A DNA stretch of 64,000 nt from Allacma fusca (lineage: Eukaryota; Arthropoda; Collembola; Symphypleona; Sminthuridae): the NCBI GenBank assembly GCA_947179485.1, contig OX359246.1, positions 2,852,001 to 2,916,000 of the forward strand, written 5' to 3'. Position 1 is the first letter of the stretch. Every line of letters starts with the position of its first letter. A program made the position numbers and the translations under genes. Below, in pieces: positions 59,428 to 64,000 of this stretch. The notes beneath the pieces are model-generated. The model searched no databases. It was not told where the DNA came from and was given only the letters and a program-made list of their open reading frames with translations.

Positions 59428-61105
59428 CAGTGCTCGGCCAATAATTTGCATTATAAGCTTTTAGAGATGGTCTCCGGTGGATAACTCCAACGGGACTTAG
59501 ACTAAACGGCTGAAATTTTTAGAATTCATAAACAGAGGTGTTAAGACGAGTTAGGTAGGGGAAAAGCATAGATTTGGTTGTTTATATCAGTATTAAAAAA
59601 AATTGAAAACAAAAAAGGTGAGATTTCCGTGTGACAAAAGTTTGCATTATGGGTAGTTTATCCCAGCTCTTTCTGCACAATTCACGAAAAAAGAGCTCTG
59701 GATTAGACCTTATTGTTCGTATTTACAGTATAGAGTGTCGTAATCAAATTAGCTAAGTAATTATGATATGGAAAAACGATTGAAGCCAGGATTGTACAGA
59801 TTTAAATGTCCGGAGGTGCATTGACGGTGCTTCTACTAAAACACCCTCTAAATTTCTACACGTTTCGTATCCAGCTGCTGAAAAAGTGTTTTTCAGGTGC
59901 GTTAGGTACGAAGTAATTAAACGCTACCTCACACTGACCGACCAGGGGTTACCAGCAAGAGTTTTTACTGTCAAATAATGAAGACAGCCATAAAACATAG
60001 GAAGTGGCGACCTAACCTGAACGCTGGAAGCGTAAGAAGCGACGCCAGTGTCAGTATTAGGGACCTCACTGTAAGGCGAAGACTCAAGGAAGTCTAATAC
60101 AATGAAAATATTCCCCGGAAAAAATCTTTGATCACCAAAAAATATGCTGACAAAAGAAGGTAGCAGGGGACGAAATTTTTCCAAATGTGGAGATAAGCAT
60201 TGGGCTAAACTACACCGGTCTCGGGATTCCAAAATCTATAGTTTTGATACCAACGGACAGCCAAAAGTGTGGAGAAGCCCAGAAAAATCACTACAGCCAG
60301 GGTTCTACAAGTTTACCGTAATTCGAGACGGATATAAACTTGCGTACAGCAACCTTAAATAAACCCTACTATAAGCATGGCTTTATCCCATGCTCATTTT
60401 CAGATCTCTTGACAGTATGGGGCTGTTTTTCGCCCAATATCGTAGGGATTCTTGTTAGCGTTCATTCCACCATGAACAAGGAGATCCTTCAGTCCATATT
60501 TGAGAAATATTTTAAGGAATCTTGCAACAAATTTAAAAATTTTAGGAAATTAATTTTTCACAGGACGAAGGATCAGAAGCGTACATCCAAACCTATGCAA
60601 CCATGGTTTCAGAAGAGCCACATATATGTCCTCCTGTTAATTACTGAATAGGAAGACCTGAATCCCATTCAAAATTTTTGGGTCGAGCTTTCTTCTTACG
60701 CTCCGTGGTGGCCCCCACTTGGCCCAGAATAATGGTGAGATACTGCAGATTCTCACTGACGAATGGTACACTATTCCACCCAAAAAGACGCGAAAGTTAG
60801 TGTATCCCGTCCCCAAAATAATTTAAGAGCTTATTAAGGCCCGTGGTGGGGATATCCGCTATTAAAACTAAAGGGTGACGGTAATAATGCAAACTTTTGT
60901 CACACGGAATTCCACCTTTTTTGTTTTTAAATTTTTTTATACTGATATAAACAACAAAATCTATACTTTTGTTATTCCCTATCTCGTCTAAACACCTCTA
61001 ATTAAACGTTCTAAAAATTTCAGCCCTCTAGCACTAGTCGAACTGGAGTTATCCACCGGAGACCATTTGTATTGACTTATAATGCAAATTTGTGGCCACC
61101 GAGTG
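59428..61105 (+). mobile_element. Tc1-like transposon with ~230-bp inverted repeats, decayed
   Basis: The outer ends (left CAGTGCTCGGCCAATAATTT, right AAATTTGTGGCCACCGAGTG) are flanked by TA (59426-59427, 61106-61107). The arms pair for about 230 bp, sharing GGTCTCCGGTGGATAACTCC, GGGCTGAAATTTTTAGAA-like and CGTGTGACAAAAGTTTGCAT segments. The interior has remnants of a Tc1 transposase on the plus strand. Confidence 0.9.
59770..60866 (+). pseudogene. Tc1-like transposase, broken
   Basis: Family landmarks appear in shifting frames: FDTNGQPKVWRSPEKS (about 60240), VWGCFSPNIVG (60415), a KHTSK-like segment near 60580, DLNPIQNFWVEL (60655) and a C-terminal KARGGDIRY (60838). The catalytic Asp context around 60210 and 60570 is spoiled. 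Multiple stops and frameshifts make it inactive. Confidence 0.88.
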
Positions 61106-61532
61106 TATCTTGGAGTTTTCGGCCATACCGCTTTCTTGGCTGCTATCACTTGGCCTTTCCTTAGATTCGCTCATTATTTTCGTGTGTTGTTTTTCGGACG
61201 CAGCAGTTTTCAACCGAATTTTTCAACTGGTATGCTATTAATGTATATGATAGGAAATTGTGATTACCACTGTGTTGCTCCGTAAATTGGAAAGTGTCGT
61301 CAAATTTTGAAACAAAGCATGTCTTATATTCCGAGCAGTGGTTGTTGTTATTGTGACGACAACAGGGATTTCCTCCCAGTGCCTGCTTCAACCCGGTCCC
61401 CTTAAACGTTGAATCATTTTACTTGATTAAAATGCAATTCCACCTTGCTGTAACCTTGCACTAACCATTCAGTAAAGTCAACCGTAACCACTGTCATTTT
61501 TGTGTGTACAATCATCGAGGTTATTCACAACA

Positions 61533-63304
61533 ATGGCCCTACGCTCAACGGACCCAATAAGCAAAGAATGTTTCGAAAAATGGAGAAAACAATTTTTTGA
61601 AAGTTCAGCGAGGAGGAAAATTAAAAAGCCCGATATTAATTTTGAAGATTTGACTGCACAACAAAGACAAGTGGTGAAGTTGGTTGAGAGACAACTTGCA
61701 AAATCAATTGGGGAAATGCTAAACGAGCCTTTTCGGGCAATTCTGGTTTCCCAGGCTGGAAGTGGGAAGTCAACGGTATTGAGCCACATCAAATATCTAA
61801 TGGAGCTGAAGAAAAGGAAGGACCCGGAATTTGATTACAGGCTTGTCGTCCTTACAGGAACGTGTGCCTTTCACCTACGAATCTCCACAGTGCACAGTGC
61901 CTTTAAAATACCCCCAAAGTTTAAAGACGACTATTTCAAAAAAATCAAAAACGGGCAGGCATTGACAGAGAAAATGGCTGCTAAACTTAAAAAGGTTCAG
62001 TGGATTGTATTTGATGAAATTAGCCTAGTGTCGCTTCGACTGTTTTACACAGTTGATTTAATTATGCGATCTGCGGACCCGGAATTTGGTCATGTGCCTT
62101 TCGCTTCTCGATCACTCATTCTTTGTGGAGACCCTTTACAGGCAAGTTTATTTTACCCATTTTACATTAGTTATATAATTGTTCTGGGTAGTTTCTAGAC
62201 TAGGCCAGTTTGGGTTGTCAACGCTTACAATGTCCACTACATACCAGCCAAATTGACTTTGATCAACAATTTCAGCCCCTAACCGTGGCTGATTTTCCAA
62301 TGTTCCAAAAAGTATACGAGGAGGCAAATAACCCGTTTTATGAGACGTCCCAGGCATACATGGAAATTGACAAGGTATTCCGACTAACGAAATCATTGCG
62401 TCAATCCGGGGACAGTGAAGATCACAAAATGTTTCGCAACTTTCTGCTAAGATTGAGATATAATTGCACTGTGCGAGAGGACGTTGACTACGTGCGTGCT
62501 CGACTGAAAAACAATCTCACCGAGGACGAACGGGGGGCGTTTGATAACGCTTTGCACGTCTTCACTTGGAAACGAGAAGTTCGAGCACATAATAGGTAAT
62601 ACGTTTCAAAACTAGTAAAATAAATGTAACAGCGGATTGTTTTCAGGTGCATGCTTGCAAACTTTTATATTTGATAATTCTGCAGAAAGATGCTCAGCAA
62701 GCAATTCAAAGAGGATGAAATAATTCATATATCAAACGGGACGCAGCCACTGTGCATTGCAATTTCTGCTCCAATTGTTATCACAAAAAATTTAGCAACA
62801 GACTTGGGAATCACCAACGGTTCTAGGGGTTACGTGAAAGATGTAATATTCACAGCTGAAGATCAACCTGGGGTTTACCCACGTAAGGTGAAATGTGTAA
62901 TAGCCGACATCCCGCATTATTTGGGGAGGAAATGGATGACTGATCGTGGATCTGGATTTCCCATTTTCCGATATGCAGAGAGCGTGTTTTGTCACGACAC
63001 TAATGATTATGTGGGCGTGAACGTGTTCCCGATTCAACTTTGCTATGGAATTACCAAGCATAAAATACAGGGGCTCACACTGGACAAACTTGCCGTGCAT
63101 TTGGGTGAAAAAGAGGTTTGGGCAAAGCTGGATTATCTATGCTTTTCTCGAGTAAATCAACTCAATCAGATTATGATAACTGATCAATGTATTGCCGACG
63201 ATCGATTTACAATAAAATCGAAAGAAATTATTAATGCGGCTGAAAGACAAAAGTTTGAAATGATTCGTTTGAGAAAGTTGTGGCAAAAACAAAATGCATT
63301 TTAA
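61533..63304 (+). CDS. Pif1-like superfamily 1 DNA helicase, three exons, intact (515 aa)
   Basis: Exons 61533-62141, 62276-62595 and 62686-63304 join in frame; the first intron uses a GC donor (GCAAGT), the second GTAATA. Start is ATG 61533 (an in-frame open stretch upstream is not needed). Motifs in order: Walker A SQAGSGKST (74-81), motif Ia LTGTCAFHL..STVHSAF (108-124), Walker B IVFDEIS (158-164), motif III LCGDPLQ (197-203), then a Pif1-type C-terminal part with TKHKIQGLTLDKLAVHL and the motif VI CFSRVNQLNQ. Such enzymes unwind DNA 5'-3'. The protein lacks long accessory domains, so it is shorter than typical nuclear Pif1, and is more like the helicases carried by large mobile elements or viruses. 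It is convergent with a family-B polymerase fragment. Confidence 0.88.
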
Positions 63305-63482
63305 TTCTTTTTAGACTTATTTGATTATACAGGAGTATGTCAATGATTAAACTAACTACAGTACCTATTTATTTATTAAAATTAATACTATTACATAGTC
63401 TACTACAAATATTTGTTAATGGTTATGTAAACTTTAAATAAATATGTGTGTATACCAACATAGAATTTCTGTCTGCCAGCTG

Positions 63483-64000
63483 TTATTGCGGTTGCCCGTA
63501 GCCATAAGGAACACAGTAGTTTAAATCGTTTGCATATGGAAAAACTCTAGCCAAATTTACACGATTGTTAAAAATAGATCCGTCCTCAAGAACAATGCAT
63601 AACTTTTTATTTTCGCAACGGACTTGGTCCAGCTTGAAACTGCCACCACGTATTTTTAAGATTGCGTCTTTGTAAGTTTCGTGAGTAAACTGAGAGGATA
63701 TTTCCTTCGACACTGATTTGCACTGCAACAACTTGTGCTGACCAGTGAATGTGGACACAGAAATCTCCTTAGCTCTGATTGCAATTAGTTCACCAATGCA
63801 AAGGCTTTCAATCTTTAGTTTGCCACCAATTTGTTTCCTACCATTTCGCAAGTCTGGATAACGGTCTGCGAATAATTTGAATATCAAGTGACTCTCGGGC
63901 AACTTGGACAAATCAAATACGTGATGATGTTTTGCAATTGTCTCTAGAAAGGAAAACTCTGAATCACAAAATATTTCTAAGTAATATCCATCGGTGTCAA
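63483..64000 (-). CDS. C-terminal part of a protein-primed family-B DNA polymerase (runs off the window)
   Basis: Open on the minus strand from the right edge to a stop at 63483. The first codons read DTDGYYLEIF, matching motif C (DTDS) of family-B polymerases with Gly in place of Ser. They are followed by a FDLSKLPE-type segment, a GGKLKIES stretch where the family has G-K-F-K-D-E, an ALRAK-like stretch (IAIRAKEIS), a K-S-V-K linker and an ending NDLNYCVPYGYG where the family has D-K-R..GH. This order is that of protein-primed polymerases found in Polinton/Maverick elements, adintoviruses, bidnaviruses and linear plasmids. The 178 bp between it and the helicase contain an AATAAA near 63437. 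Which type of element or virus cannot be told. Confidence 0.72.
   Translation of the reverse strand, partial: DTDGYYLEIFCDSEFSFLETIAKHHHVFDLSKLPESHLIFKLFADRYPDLRNGRKQIGGKLKIESLCIGELIAIRAKEISVSTFTGQHKLLQCKSVSKEISSQFTHETYKDAILKIRGGSFKLDQVRCENKKLCIVLEDGSIFNNRVNLARVFPYANDLNYCVPYGYGQPQ

Overview
The window is animal nuclear DNA, most likely from an arthropod. It is AT-rich, genes are split by short introns with GT-AG (and two probable GC-AG) boundaries, and most of the sequence is transposon-derived. A trehalose-transporter-like (Tret1) sugar transporter, a tRNA-derived SINE, and hAT, Tc1, TTAA-target and Copia elements all fit. A basal hexapod is possible but cannot be shown from the sequence alone.

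Layout. 0.5-3 kb: old hAT-type element with a nested TA-target MITE. 3.65-8.9 kb: six-exon Tret1-like transporter on the minus strand with a hAT element in intron 1 and a one-base frameshift in exon 3. 9-13.4 kb: duplicated non-coding blocks and another hAT. 14.8-18.7 kb: five-exon gene of unknown function whose exon 4 is split by a 1.3 kb element carrying a GGAAGTGGAGGGGTTATG-type minisatellite. 19.4-25.7 kb: duplicate of the transporter 5' end, a 51-bp tandem repeat, two hAT elements and a copy of the 10-13 kb duplicated block. 27.9-31.7 kb and 40.7-43.2 kb: two paralogous genes with an N-terminal CARD-like domain, one transmembrane helix and an LRR-like C-terminal domain. The first is interrupted in exon 2 by a TTAA-flanked element with a hAT nested inside it. 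34.17-39.77 kb, between the two: a complete-looking 5.6 kb DNA transposon with ~390-bp inverted repeats. It encodes an 821-aa putative DDD transposase and, on the other strand, two small spliced single-pass membrane proteins. 44.9-46.0 kb: hAT with a transposase remnant. 46.9-53.6 kb: Copia LTR element with decayed gag-pol followed by an envelope-like region. 55.2-56.25 kb: 30-bp minisatellite. 56.6-59.3 kb: unrecognised genes or exons. 59.4-61.1 kb: decayed Tc1-like transposon. 61.5-63.3 kb: intact three-exon Pif1-like helicase, convergent with the C-terminal part of a protein-primed family-B DNA polymerase that runs off the right edge.

The most interesting points are the transposon with membrane-protein cargo, the CARD/TM/LRR gene pair (candidate receptors), the Copia element with an envelope-like domain, and the helicase/polymerase pair that may mark the edge of a self-replicating element. 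All family names come from reading motifs by eye; no searches were run.
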